From JACVRN01 sp036403815 (GTDB lineage Bacteria > Acidobacteriota > Blastocatellia > Pyrinomonadales > Pyrinomonadaceae): DNA of 64,000 nucleotides. The stretch is from the NCBI GenBank assembly GCA_036403815.1, contig DASWQH010000080.1, forward strand, positions 1-64,000, written 5' to 3'. The number at the start of each line of letters is the position of its first letter. Within the stretch, counting starts at the first letter, position 1. Shown here one piece after another: positions 54,329 through 62,270 of the stretch. A model generated the notes under the pieces. The model worked only from the letters and a program-made list of their open reading frames with translations. It was not told the DNA's origin and did not search any database. The position numbers and the translations under genes were made by a program.

Positions 54329-54775
54329 CTAGCTACGTGCTTCAACTGGTTTGAGTGTCACGCCCTCGTTGCCGCCGTATTGTGGCTCGCCTATCTTTTT
54401 GGCGACCTGTGCGGCTGAAGGATGCTTCACCCTGGATAGCCTTCCTTCTGCAACCATTCGCCTGTGAGTCTCTGTCCAGCCAGGCAATTCCGCGTCCGGT
54501 TGTTCCCAGTGCGCAATCGAAGCCTCATCGCACCAGTCGAGCAGCTTTGGCATAGCTTTCATGTGCGCGCCCGAGCCACGAAACGCTCGCATCGCGGCGT
54601 CATCTTTCCAGGCCGTCAATGTCCAGAAGACATTCCCCTTATCACGTGTCAGCCTGCCACCCAGAAAACCTGCGGCGCGTTTCACCTGCCGCTCAGACTT
54701 AAACGTGTACCAGATGAACTGCGGCAGATAAAAGTAAGAGCGAACGCGCAGGCGTGTCGCCGAGATGAATGCCAT
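54329..54775 (-). CDS. Dimeric alpha-beta-barrel (DUF3291/spheroidene monooxygenase-like) protein
   Basis: 148 residues, cytoplasmic. RSYFYLPQFIWYTFKSERQV, GGRLTRDKGNVFWTLTAWKD and AMRAFRGSGAHMKAMPKLLD form the ferredoxin-like half-barrel pattern of ABM/DUF3291 proteins. The C-terminal region (PSAAQVAKKIGEPQYGGNEG) is extra. A heme or small aromatic role occurs in relatives, unknown here. It is followed by the attC-like site and preceded by the DUF2911 gene 12 bases away. Confidence 0.7.
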   Translation of the reverse strand: MAFISATRLRVRSYFYLPQFIWYTFKSERQVKRAAGFLGGRLTRDKGNVFWTLTAWKDDAAMRAFRGSGAHMKAMPKLLDWCDEASIAHWEQPDAELPGWTETHRRMVAEGRLSRVKHPSAAQVAKKIGEPQYGGNEGVTLKPVEARS

Positions 54776-54787
54776 TACTGTTGTTCT

Positions 54788-55726
54788 CTAATTCTTCGCT
54801 GCCTTCCAGTCCGCGAGCCTCTTTTCCATACGCGCGGTATCAACCTTGTCCTCTTTACCGCGCTGGATAGCCTTCTCTGCGACTGTCATGGCCTCATCTT
54901 TTTTGCCCGCCGCATAGAGTAGTTGCGACCGTGTTGCAAGATTCCTGTAGGTCTCCTTGACCTTGATTGACTGGTCTACCCATTTCAGCGCCTCGTCCCA
55001 CTTATCATCATTGGCGTACTGGTTGGCGACCTGTAGAGGAATTTCCCAACTGGTCGGATTGGCAGCAATGGCTGCATCAATCTTCGTTCGCATGAGTGCT
55101 TCTACGTTCGGCACTTCAATCGTAAAAGGCACGGCTACTTTCTCCCAACGTATAAGAACCTGCGCCGAGTTGTTCGTCACAAGCGGAAAGCTGTAGAGCA
55201 GCCATTCCTGATTGTCCGTCACCATTTGAGGCTTAGCCTTGACGCGCAGCACATCCTTTTTCTCGTCGTAGCTGAAGCTGCCCCACTGACCGGCGTCGCT
55301 GTTGAAGATGATCGTCCATTCATCGCGTCCGGGGATGGTGTGCAGGCTATAATTCCCCGCCGGGAGTTTCTGGCCGTTAATCAACACGTCGTCCGTGATG
55401 GAAAAGGTCGTGGCCTCGTTAGCGCCGGTGCGCCAGACATGGCCGTAAGGAACAATGGGTGCATCCTTAAGGCGCTTGCTCGAATCGTCCAAGGTGGCCG
55501 TGCCGCCGCTCACTGCTGCGGGCGCGTCGCCCCAGATTTTCCGTCCCTTTACACCGGGGCGACTGTAAGTGATGGTAACGTCCGTGACGCCTACGGTCTG
55601 CACCACGGTAGCCTTCTGGCTGGGGCGAGGCAGGCGCACGGCAGGAGCCTGTGCTGAAGCCGCCTGCGCACAGCACAGCAACAGCAGAGCGAAGATGGAA
55701 GCGTAGAAATGTTTCAGGGAAATCAT
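54788..55726 (-). CDS. Secreted DUF2911 protein with TPR-like C-terminus
   Basis: 312 residues. Signal peptide (YASIFALLLLCCAQAASAQ). DUF2911 domain at about 30-200: VRLPRPSQKATVVQTVGVTD, VTITYSRPGVKGRKIWG, VPYGHVWRTGANEATTFSIT, GNYSLHTIPGRDEWTIIFNS. Then a helical TPR-like end (DEALKWVDQSIKVKETYRN, AMTVAEKAIQRGKED). Widespread in Acidobacteriota and Bacteroidota; probably periplasmic; function unknown. Confidence 0.88.
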   Translation of the reverse strand: MISLKHFYASIFALLLLCCAQAASAQAPAVRLPRPSQKATVVQTVGVTDVTITYSRPGVKGRKIWGDAPAAVSGGTATLDDSSKRLKDAPIVPYGHVWRTGANEATTFSITDDVLINGQKLPAGNYSLHTIPGRDEWTIIFNSDAGQWGSFSYDEKKDVLRVKAKPQMVTDNQEWLLYSFPLVTNNSAQVLIRWEKVAVPFTIEVPNVEALMRTKIDAAIAANPTSWEIPLQVANQYANDDKWDEALKWVDQSIKVKETYRNLATRSQLLYAAGKKDEAMTVAEKAIQRGKEDKVDTARMEKRLADWKAAKN

Positions 55727-55841
55727 TGGTGTGTCTCCTAAGTCAAATTTGAAGCAATGTATTAGCCCCCGTGCAGGTTGTCAATGCAATACTGCCCTGA
55801 CCGGATTATGCAGCCTTACGAATAAATGGATTTCTGATTTA

Positions 55842-57389
55842 CTATAGCTGCGCGAGCTTGTTTAGATAGCCTCTTAATCCGCTTGAAGAGATTTCAGAAG
55901 AGATGAATCCTATATAATTATCCGGCCTCAGCAACAGGCTGACCGGCTGGCTTGTGCCAAAGATTTCCTCTACACGCGGGTTAAGCGGGACTGTATAAAA
56001 ATCAATTAACTGCGGGTATGCGCTTTCCAGCTCATTTATAGTGGCCTGATAATCACTCTCCGCTCCGTGGAAATTAAGCAAATGGAATTTCGGATTGCGC
56101 AGCCTGTCATAGATGCTTTGACCGTCAATTAAAAAATATGGCATACGGTCTCCGGCTTTAACTTTGAAATCATCGCCTTCCATTTCACTCAGAGAGCTAT
56201 GGCGATAATTGATGCCGGTTTGTGATATAAGCGGGAAAACGAATTTATTAACCGCGTCAATGCTAAACGCAGCACCGGCTATATAAGGAAAGACATGCGT
56301 CCGCAGGTAGGCCAGAACGGGTTCGGGGCTGGCGATTAGATTGAAAAATCGGTCGGTCGTCTTCAGTAGATTGTCCGCGTTAACGAGCCGTTCTTCGTTG
56401 TAGGTTCCAAGGATTTTTTCGCCCGCCTGTCCTTTCAAAACAAGAGCTATTTTCCAGGCCAGATTGTAACCGTCCTGAATTCCAGTGTTCATTCCCTGCG
56501 CTCCGGCGGGCGTGTGAATGTGCGCTGAATCGCCCGCTAGAAAGCACCTGCCCATAGAAAATTTATTAACATGGCGTGAGTGAACTTTATAGGTTGAAAA
56601 CCAGTTGACGTTTGTTATGTCCAGGTCTAGCTCTGTGTCCTTCTTGATTTGCTCTTCGATCTCTTCATACAAGACCTCGCCTTCGTCCTTTGCAAATTCT
56701 TCTGGAAAAGTGCCGACGATGCGCCACCGTTGTTCACCTATCATCGGGAAAAACGCCAGCAGATTATGTCTCATTAAAAAGACCATCAGCGCGTCGTGTG
56801 AAAACTCCCAGTTAATCTGCACGTCTGCAACATAAAACATGCGCTCAAACGTGCTTCCTTCAAACTCCAGACCGAGCGAATGACGTACGAGGCTTTTCGC
56901 GCCGTCGCATCCGACCAGAAATTTTGCCTCAATTATTTCGGTCTCGCCGTTCGCCTTTTTCACCGTTGCTTTTACGCCTGATGCGTCTTGCGTGAAATTT
57001 TCAAGCTCAGTCTGCCAACGCACGTCCCCACCCTGCGCTTTGATAAAGCCATACAGGAGCTTTTCGTGCTTGCCCTGTTCGACGATTAGCACATACGGGT
57101 ACTGGCTCAAGCCTTTACCGATTTCGGCCAGGTGGAGTTCGCCGCGCACTTCGCCGCCGACAACCATACGCGCTTTCTCTGCAATCGCGCCCTGTGCGAT
57201 TAAATTTTCCGAGAGACCAATTTGCTCGTAAATTTCAAGCGTTCGCGCCTGCACTCCGATTGCTTTTGAATGCGGTGTGGTCGTTTCCTTATTATCGACA
57301 ATAACAAAATCAACGCCGTATCTGATTAACTGACACGCCAGCGCCAGGCCGGTCGGCCCCGCCCCTATAATGACCACGTCCGTTTTCAT
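55842..57389 (-). CDS. FAD-dependent aromatic monooxygenase (PheA/TfdB type)
   Basis: 515 residues from the ATG at 57389, preceded by GGAGA; in-frame ATGs at 57401 and 57419 are weaker. FAD-binding GAGPTGLALACQLIRYG at the start, the DG motif FLVGCDGAKSLVRHSLG, and the GD motif CFLAGDSAHIHTPAGAQGMN with GIQDGYNLAWKIALVL. A thioredoxin-like C-terminal domain (about 430-515) matches phenol hydroxylases. It would hydroxylate an aromatic ring with NAD(P)H and oxygen. The gene stands alone, with no pathway partner. Confidence 0.9.
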   Translation of the reverse strand: MKTDVVIIGAGPTGLALACQLIRYGVDFVIVDNKETTTPHSKAIGVQARTLEIYEQIGLSENLIAQGAIAEKARMVVGGEVRGELHLAEIGKGLSQYPYVLIVEQGKHEKLLYGFIKAQGGDVRWQTELENFTQDASGVKATVKKANGETEIIEAKFLVGCDGAKSLVRHSLGLEFEGSTFERMFYVADVQINWEFSHDALMVFLMRHNLLAFFPMIGEQRWRIVGTFPEEFAKDEGEVLYEEIEEQIKKDTELDLDITNVNWFSTYKVHSRHVNKFSMGRCFLAGDSAHIHTPAGAQGMNTGIQDGYNLAWKIALVLKGQAGEKILGTYNEERLVNADNLLKTTDRFFNLIASPEPVLAYLRTHVFPYIAGAAFSIDAVNKFVFPLISQTGINYRHSSLSEMEGDDFKVKAGDRMPYFLIDGQSIYDRLRNPKFHLLNFHGAESDYQATINELESAYPQLIDFYTVPLNPRVEEIFGTSQPVSLLLRPDNYIGFISSEISSSGLRGYLNKLAQL

Positions 57390-57413
57390 TGTTGTCTCCA
57401 TTGGAAGAAGATG

Positions 57414-57511
57414 AACCACTAAATCACACGAGGCGGCACTGAGAAAAGAAACACGAAAGCAAACGCGTTGTTTGTTCTCTTTTCGTGACGTTTAGTGTGA
57501 TTTAGCGGTTT
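57414..57511. repeat. Inverted repeat (ACCACTAAATCACACGA type)
   Basis: Left arm 57414-57465, right arm 57466-57511. AACCACTAAATCACACGA pairs with the segment TGTGATTTAGCGGTTT, and GAAAAGAAACACGAAAG with CTCTTTTCGTG-like sequence. Contains CACGA units with irregular spacing. It lies between the monooxygenase and YhiN-like genes. Confidence 0.7.
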
Positions 57512-57544
57512 GTCTAGTTCCATTCTTTTGACTGCAATCCGGTA

Positions 57545-58714
57545 TTACACATACTGGCCTGCGGCGAAAGCAGAAGCCCACGCCCATTGAAAATTGTAGC
57601 CCCCAAGTTGTCCCGTCACGTCCACCACTTCTCCTATAAAGTATAGTCCGGGTGTGCGCCTGGCTTCCATAGTTTGCGAGGAGAGTTCCGTTGTAGAAAC
57701 ACCACCTGCGGTCACTTCGGCCTTCTTGAAGCCTTCCGTGCCCGAAGGCGTAATCCGCATGTGCTGAATCTTCTGCGCCACCAGGTAAAGCTCATCAATC
57801 GTGTACTGCCTGAGCGGCCTGGAGTCCGCGTAGAGCTTGACCCATGCCTGAGCGAATCGTCTAGGTAATCTTTGAGCGAGAAGATTAGCAAGCTCTATCC
57901 CGGAAGTCTGATTACGCTTCAGCATATCGAAGACATCTTCATCCGGCAGCAGGTTAATCGAAAGGGCTTCGCCCGCTCGCCAGTAAGTAGAGATTTGCAG
58001 TATCGCAGGGCCGCTCAACCCTCTATGTGTAATCAGAATATTTTCACGAAACGCTTTGTCACAGCAGCTCACAATCGCGCCCAGAGAGACGCCGCTTAAA
58101 GGTGACAACTGCTTCTGCATTTGCGTGGGAAGGGTAAAAGGCACAAGGGCGGGTCTGGGCTGCTCAATCTTTAAGCCGAACTGCCGCGCGATGCGATAAC
58201 CGAAGTCGGTCGCGCCCAGAGGGGGAATGGACAGGCCGCCTGTGGCTATGACCAGCGAGGATGAAATGAAAGCTCCCTGATTAGTTTCTATCCTGAACAC
58301 CTCATCCTTCTGCACACTTAATACCTGACAACTGCAACGAATCAACGCGCCCGCATCACTGCATTCGCTGAGCAGCATGTCAATGATCTGCTGCGAGCTT
58401 CCATCACAGAAGAGCTGTCCAAGCTTCTTCTCGTGATAAGCGATTCCATATTTTTCTACTAGGGAGATAAAGTTCGCGGGAGTGTAACGCGCCAGCGCAG
58501 ACTTGCAGAAATGCGGGTTGGCCGAGACGTAGTTTTCCGCGGTCGTATAAATGTTAGTGAAGTTGCAGCGCCCGCCGCCGGAGATGCCTATCTTCTTTCC
58601 AACCCGCTCCGAGTGTTCCAGCACCAGAACTTTACGCCCACGCCTGCCTGCTTCAATTGCGCAGAAAAGTCCCGCCGCCCCTCCGCCAATGACTATACAA
58701 TCCCATTCCAGCAT
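57545..58714 (-). CDS. HI0933/YhiN-like flavoprotein
   Basis: 389 residues, normal length. FAD motif VIGGGAAGLFCAIEAGRRG, GKKIGISGGGRCNFTN (diagnostic), SLVIATGGLSIPPLGATDFG and the C-terminal LYFIGEVVDVTGQLGGYNFQ with WAWASAFAAGQ. The family is an NAD(P)/FAD-dependent oxidoreductase of unsettled substrate. It may be cotranscribed with the lipoprotein gene upstream (58727). Confidence 0.92.
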   Translation of the reverse strand: MLEWDCIVIGGGAAGLFCAIEAGRRGRKVLVLEHSERVGKKIGISGGGRCNFTNIYTTAENYVSANPHFCKSALARYTPANFISLVEKYGIAYHEKKLGQLFCDGSSQQIIDMLLSECSDAGALIRCSCQVLSVQKDEVFRIETNQGAFISSSLVIATGGLSIPPLGATDFGYRIARQFGLKIEQPRPALVPFTLPTQMQKQLSPLSGVSLGAIVSCCDKAFRENILITHRGLSGPAILQISTYWRAGEALSINLLPDEDVFDMLKRNQTSGIELANLLAQRLPRRFAQAWVKLYADSRPLRQYTIDELYLVAQKIQHMRITPSGTEGFKKAEVTAGGVSTTELSSQTMEARRTPGLYFIGEVVDVTGQLGGYNFQWAWASAFAAGQYV

Positions 58715-58726
58715 GAAAACGGATGA

Positions 58727-59248
58727 TTACTTTTGGGCTTTAGGCAGACCTATCTTCCAGTCATCGCCTTCTTTCACAAAATCCATTGTAGACCACGTGC
58801 CCTTCTCGTTTAGATATTCGAGCGTGGCTCTATCGCCGGTAATCTTCTCATTGCGCGTTTCAGCCGTTGCGGCCTGCGGCTTGTCGGCAAGCGCCTTCAA
58901 TTGCTCGTCCAGCGTTTTCTTCTCTTCTTTACCCATCTCCGTTAAGAAATCAAGCGCTTCTTTCGACAGCACGCGCTTCAAGCCTGCTATGTCTTTCTTT
59001 TGCCGGGCGGCATAGCCGGTTTTGTAGCTTTCGGTAGGCGTCGCTAGCGAACCGCCCGAAGTTGGACTCTCCTCCGCCCTGGCGACTTCAGTCTGGTTGG
59101 TATTGGTTGTGGTCTGCGTAGCAGTATTGCCTGCGGAACGATTGCTATTTCCGCTATTGGATTCTGTGGCTCTCTGGCAGGCTGTTGTCCCTGCCAGCAC
59201 AAAAAATGCCGCTAACACGAAGGCCAAACGATTGGTCATCACTCTCAC
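58727..59248 (-). CDS. Lipoprotein, DUF4878/NTF2-like, unknown function
   Basis: 173 residues. Lipobox FVLAGTTAC (Cys24). A Ser/Asn/Thr-rich linker (ESNSGNSNRSAGNTATQTTT), then a domain with YKTGYAARQKKDIAGLKRVL, then TLEYLNEKGTWSTMDFVKEG and DDWKIGLPK, the layout of NTF2-like lipoproteins. It begins 13 bases upstream of the YhiN-like gene. Confidence 0.75.
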   Translation of the reverse strand: MRVMTNRLAFVLAAFFVLAGTTACQRATESNSGNSNRSAGNTATQTTTNTNQTEVARAEESPTSGGSLATPTESYKTGYAARQKKDIAGLKRVLSKEALDFLTEMGKEEKKTLDEQLKALADKPQAATAETRNEKITGDRATLEYLNEKGTWSTMDFVKEGDDWKIGLPKAQK

Positions 59249-59386
59249 TGATGCTCCTTAATCTCACTGTCGTAGTTAATGCAATATCTGGCTGCAAGCA
59301 TAGAGTATCACGGTGTTACAAGCCACTCGGGTTGAAGCCAAATTAAACCAGCACGGAAATTTTAATTTGATTTGCCAGCAACTATC

Positions 59387-60157
59387 TTACGGAGACGTTT
59401 TCTTGTTGGTGTTCTCACTGTTTGGACTGTTCGGAGGTTTGCTGACGCCATCATCTGTTGACGGTGATGATGGTTTATCCGGGTTTGTGATGTTGGGCTG
59501 AAGAGCGCATAAATATTTCTTAAAGCTGTTCACGTTGAGCTTCAACTCTGGCAACCCTTTTTCTCTGCGAAACTTTTCTGCGTCTTCCTGGCTGGTAAAT
59601 CTATGAGCGCCCCCTTCGATTGTCATAAATCCTTTGCCGTAACCCCAATTACTAGCAGCCGCTGAGATATTCACCCTGTCATAAGCAGGCAAAGGGAAAA
59701 CCTCAGACATAAAATCTCCTTCGCCATTTGACATTATAACGACCCAATACTCTGTTGGCGGCAGTGAGGGCTGACCGATGCATAAATATTTTTTCAACTC
59801 CTCAGCGTTGAGATTCACAGCTATATACCCTTTTTCTCTACGAAACTTTTCTGCTTCTTCCTGGCTTGTAAAGCTATAAACAGAGTCTTCAAGTGCCATA
59901 AGCCCTCTGTGTCTTGCACCCCACGCGCGAGCCGCCACGGCGACACTTTCCCTATCATCAACAGGTAAAGGGCAAACTTCAGAGATATACCCGGTGCCGA
60001 TGAGCGTCCACATTACAACTACCCAGTAAGTTGTTTTTTGAGTCGCCGCGCTGGTGTTGCTGTTGACGTTGACGGGTTTTTTAGCGGAGCAGCAGACGAG
60101 GAACATCACACCTACTGCAATTACAAATTTAACTCGACTACGAACCGGCATTAACAT
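59387..60157 (-). CDS. Lipoprotein with two tandem repeats (cassette-type gene)
   Basis: 256 residues. Lipoprotein signal with lipobox MFLVCC. Two units of about 85 residues: YWVVVMWTLIGTGYISEVCP to LKKYLC and YWVVIMSNGEGDFMSEVFP to FKKYLC, each containing FTSQEEAEKFRREKG, a SPOR-like or small alpha-beta unit. A Pro/Ser/Asn tail follows. The family is unknown. An attC-like site (60200-60305) lies 42 bases upstream, so this gene is next to, but not clearly inside, a cassette. Confidence 0.7.
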   Translation of the reverse strand: MLMPVRSRVKFVIAVGVMFLVCCSAKKPVNVNSNTSAATQKTTYWVVVMWTLIGTGYISEVCPLPVDDRESVAVAARAWGARHRGLMALEDSVYSFTSQEEAEKFRREKGYIAVNLNAEELKKYLCIGQPSLPPTEYWVVIMSNGEGDFMSEVFPLPAYDRVNISAAASNWGYGKGFMTIEGGAHRFTSQEDAEKFRREKGLPELKLNVNSFKKYLCALQPNITNPDKPSSPSTDDGVSKPPNSPNSENTNKKTSP

Positions 60158-60199
60158 ATCCCTCTTTTATCAAAGAATGCCTCAGCCATACGCAGTAGC

Positions 60200-60305
60200 G
60201 CCTAATGCTCGAATTGACCGGGCGCGGGCGAAAGACATTCAACCTAACCGCAAGAAAGAATGAAAGCCATGTTATCCCGCGCTCCGGTTGAATGAGTTGT
60301 CAGGC
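60200..60305 (-). repeat. Integron attC site 2
   Basis: On the minus strand: GCCTGAC (R''), AACTCATTCAACCGGAGCG (L'' with extrahelical A), a loop of about 50 bases, CGCGCCCGGTCAATTCGAGC (L') and ATTAGGC (R', one base off GTTRRRY). It lies 17 bases past the stop of the 60322-61065 gene. Core bases are slightly decayed. Confidence 0.75.
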
Positions 60306-60321
60306 GCGGGTTATGTGTCAC

Positions 60322-61065
60322 TCAAAATCTGATGCCAATGCCCGCGCTAAACTGTAGATTGTGCCTCGTTTCAGCAGGTCGCTCGAATACCTCCGGCGGA
60401 GGACAAATGGTGGCACAGACAACGGGCGCTGGCTCCTGAGAGATACCATAACGAATGATGGTATCTCCTATATCAAGACGTGTCACAATCCGTCGCGACG
60501 GATAGAACTCTACTACGCCACCCACATCCATCGAGGGGTACGTCGCTTTGCCGATACGAAACTCAGGATTCTCAAACTGCAATGGGCCAATAAATGGATG
60601 AATAATAGTGATTGGTGTGAGGCCAACAAGCCGGCTTACTTTGGTGAATCCGACGAAACCGGGTCGGATTTTGATAAAGAGGCCGACCTTCTTGAAACGC
60701 TTGCCGGCCTTGACGCCGAACTGACCCTGATAGATGCGCCCACGCGGAACGCCGACATCGTCATTATCTAGTCGCGTAACGAAGCTACCTTCCGAATCAA
60801 AATCTCGTCCCGGAAAGAAGTTACCTTCCGCCTCAAGAGCAATATTATTCGTTACATTGTGAGTAAATCTAGCGCCGAACCCGGGGTCAGCTACGCGTCC
60901 GGAAACAAACTCGTCGTCTTGTGAAGAAGGCTTGTTGAGGATAAGCAAGGAGAACTGACCGCCAATCTCGAAGCGGGGAACATCGCCTTGAGCGAGCACT
61001 TCACTGCCCATAGAGAGCAGTGAAGCGAGAGCCGCGATAATAATACAGAGGGAAGGTTGTTTCAT
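60322..61065 (-). CDS. Outer-membrane beta-barrel protein, integron-cassette gene
   Basis: 247 residues. Signal peptide (CIIIAALASLLSMGSEVLAQ). An eight-strand-like barrel: VPRFEIGGQFSLLILN, DPGFGARFTHNVTNNIALEA, GQFGVKAGKRFKKVGLFIKI, PSMDVGGVVEFYPSRRIVTR, and the C-terminal HNLQFSAGIGIRF ending in Phe, typical for BAM-inserted barrels. Function unknown. The gene is flanked by two attC sites on the same strand (61101-61203 upstream, 60200-60305 downstream), the layout of one gene cassette. Confidence 0.8.
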   Translation of the reverse strand: MKQPSLCIIIAALASLLSMGSEVLAQGDVPRFEIGGQFSLLILNKPSSQDDEFVSGRVADPGFGARFTHNVTNNIALEAEGNFFPGRDFDSEGSFVTRLDNDDVGVPRGRIYQGQFGVKAGKRFKKVGLFIKIRPGFVGFTKVSRLVGLTPITIIHPFIGPLQFENPEFRIGKATYPSMDVGGVVEFYPSRRIVTRLDIGDTIIRYGISQEPAPVVCATICPPPEVFERPAETRHNLQFSAGIGIRF

Positions 61066-61100
61066 TCGTTTTTTAACAAAATCAAGATTAAACTGCTAGC

Positions 61101-61203
61101 ACTTAACACCCGAGTTAACCGGGCGCGCACACAACGCCAATAGATTCAAGTCTCGCGGATGAAAGCAACGCTATTCGCGCTCCGGTTGAATGAGTTGTTG
61201 GGC
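61101..61203 (-). repeat. Integron attC site 1
   Basis: On the minus strand: GCCCAAC (R'', fits RYYYAAC), AACTCATTCAACCGGAGCG (L'' with extrahelical A), a variable loop, CGCGCCCGGTTAACTCGGGT (L') and GTTAAGT (R', fits GTTRRRY). The arms pair as in canonical attC. It lies 19 bases past the stop of the gene at 61222 and 36 bases before the start of the barrel gene. Confidence 0.85.
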
Positions 61204-61221
61204 GGCGTTCGCCGCAAACAT

Positions 61222-61677
61222 TTAGGGTTTCAAATATACGACTGCGAATTTTCTATCCTCTCCGATCACTACGTTAGCAGTTTTACCACTCTGAGTACGA
61301 TATTCTTTTACATATTTACCATCATTGAGAACCCTGCCATTTATCAAATCATAAGGCGGATTTTCACCCTTTTTACACACGCGCTCAAAAATTACATCAC
61401 ATATCAACGAGAGCGCATGAGTTTCTCCACCAAGTTCTTTTATCTTTTCTGGAGAGACACCGGTAAAAGCACCCATAGCAACGATAACATCACTACTATC
61501 ATCTTCAGGCTTGCTATGCCGTGCAAGAAGACCAGCACCTATATCGTACCAAATTTTACCTTCAACTTGTTCGGTCTTCATACCTTCTGTTGGAAAGTTC
61601 CAATCGCTTTCTTTCTGCACGCAAGCGGCAGTAAGAAGCATAATCAGAAGCAGCAATATTAAGGAAGTTTTGCTCAT
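61222..61677 (-). CDS. Small lipoprotein, integron-cassette gene
   Basis: 151 residues from the ATG at 61677 (MSKTSL), which opens a lipoprotein signal (ILLLLIMLLTAAC); a TTG at 61716 would add 13 residues. The mature part: GKIWYDIGAGLLARHSKPED, SSDVIVAMGAFTGVSPEKIK, ALSLICDVIFERVC, KYVKEYRTQSGKTANVVIGE. The family is not recognised. Immediately followed by attC site 1, so it is a cassette gene. A possible half site (GTTGGGC on the minus strand, 61722-61728) lies upstream. Confidence 0.7.
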   Translation of the reverse strand: MSKTSLILLLLIMLLTAACVQKESDWNFPTEGMKTEQVEGKIWYDIGAGLLARHSKPEDDSSDVIVAMGAFTGVSPEKIKELGGETHALSLICDVIFERVCKKGENPPYDLINGRVLNDGKYVKEYRTQSGKTANVVIGEDRKFAVVYLKP

Positions 61678-61914
61678 TAGATTCCAGCCCTCAATTATCT
61701 GGATAGTGATATTCAACAGACGCCCAACGCATAATAGACGTACTAATCGCCGCCGGTAAAGACACCCATTTGGGCGTATTTGTTTTTATTCCAGACTAAC
61801 TGCCGTCTCATCTTACGCCCAAAGGGGCGTCTAATCCTGTAACATTCTCGGATTACATAGGGAAACAATCTATGTTAGACAGCCCTGCATGTTGCGAATA
61901 TTCGTTGATATGTA

Positions 61915-61960
61915 GAGAGGCGTTTGTCCTTTCATATTACTTAAAGGGCAAACGCCCTCT
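61915..61960. terminator. Hairpin (terminator-like)
   Basis: AGAGG-CGTTTGTCCTTT pairs with AAAGGGCAAACGCCCTCT, about 16 pairs with one bulge. It lies just past the stop of the gene fragment at 61973-62223. Weak T tract. Confidence 0.5.
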
Positions 61961-61972
61961 TCTGTTGTAGTG

Positions 61973-62223
61973 TTACTTGGTTGGTGGTTTGCGTTTGCGT
62001 GTCAGGCCGCTCTTGCGGTCGCTCTTTTTGGTGTAGCCGAAGGCTTCGTAGAGGGCGGAGTCTGCGCCTTCGGTTGAGTCTGCGAGGACACCTGCGACGA
62101 CCAGTTGCGCTTTCTCAAGGAAAGTGTTGTCGGCGGCGTCGCGGTCGGTGAGCGCCTGTTTGAGGCTGGAATATTCTGGCGCGCATCAATGAACGCGGCT
62201 AGAATGGGCGGGTCTTGCTTCAT
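61973..62223 (-). pseudogene. Gene fragment, frameshifted, unknown family
   Basis: Reading leftward, MKQDPPILAAFIDARQNIPA is in one frame and, after a shift, EYSSLKQALTDRDAADNTFL, EKAQLVVAGVLADSTEGAD, ALYEAFGYTKKSDRKSGLT and RKRKPPTK in another, to a stop at 61973. The second part has clear coding character and helical composition, so it is probably the 3' end of a broken gene. The family is known to me only as an uncharacterised protein of related bacteria, so no function is given. Confidence 0.55.
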
Positions 62224-62270
62224 GGAAATGCCCGGTGCTGTATAGAGCAAGTCCCCTGCCCTTTGTAGCC

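Noticed and set aside
61722..61880. Another attC upstream of the 61222 gene (GCCCAAC at 61722, GTTAGAC at 61874)
   Set aside because: The cores fit but the arms between them pair poorly; kept only as a possible half site.
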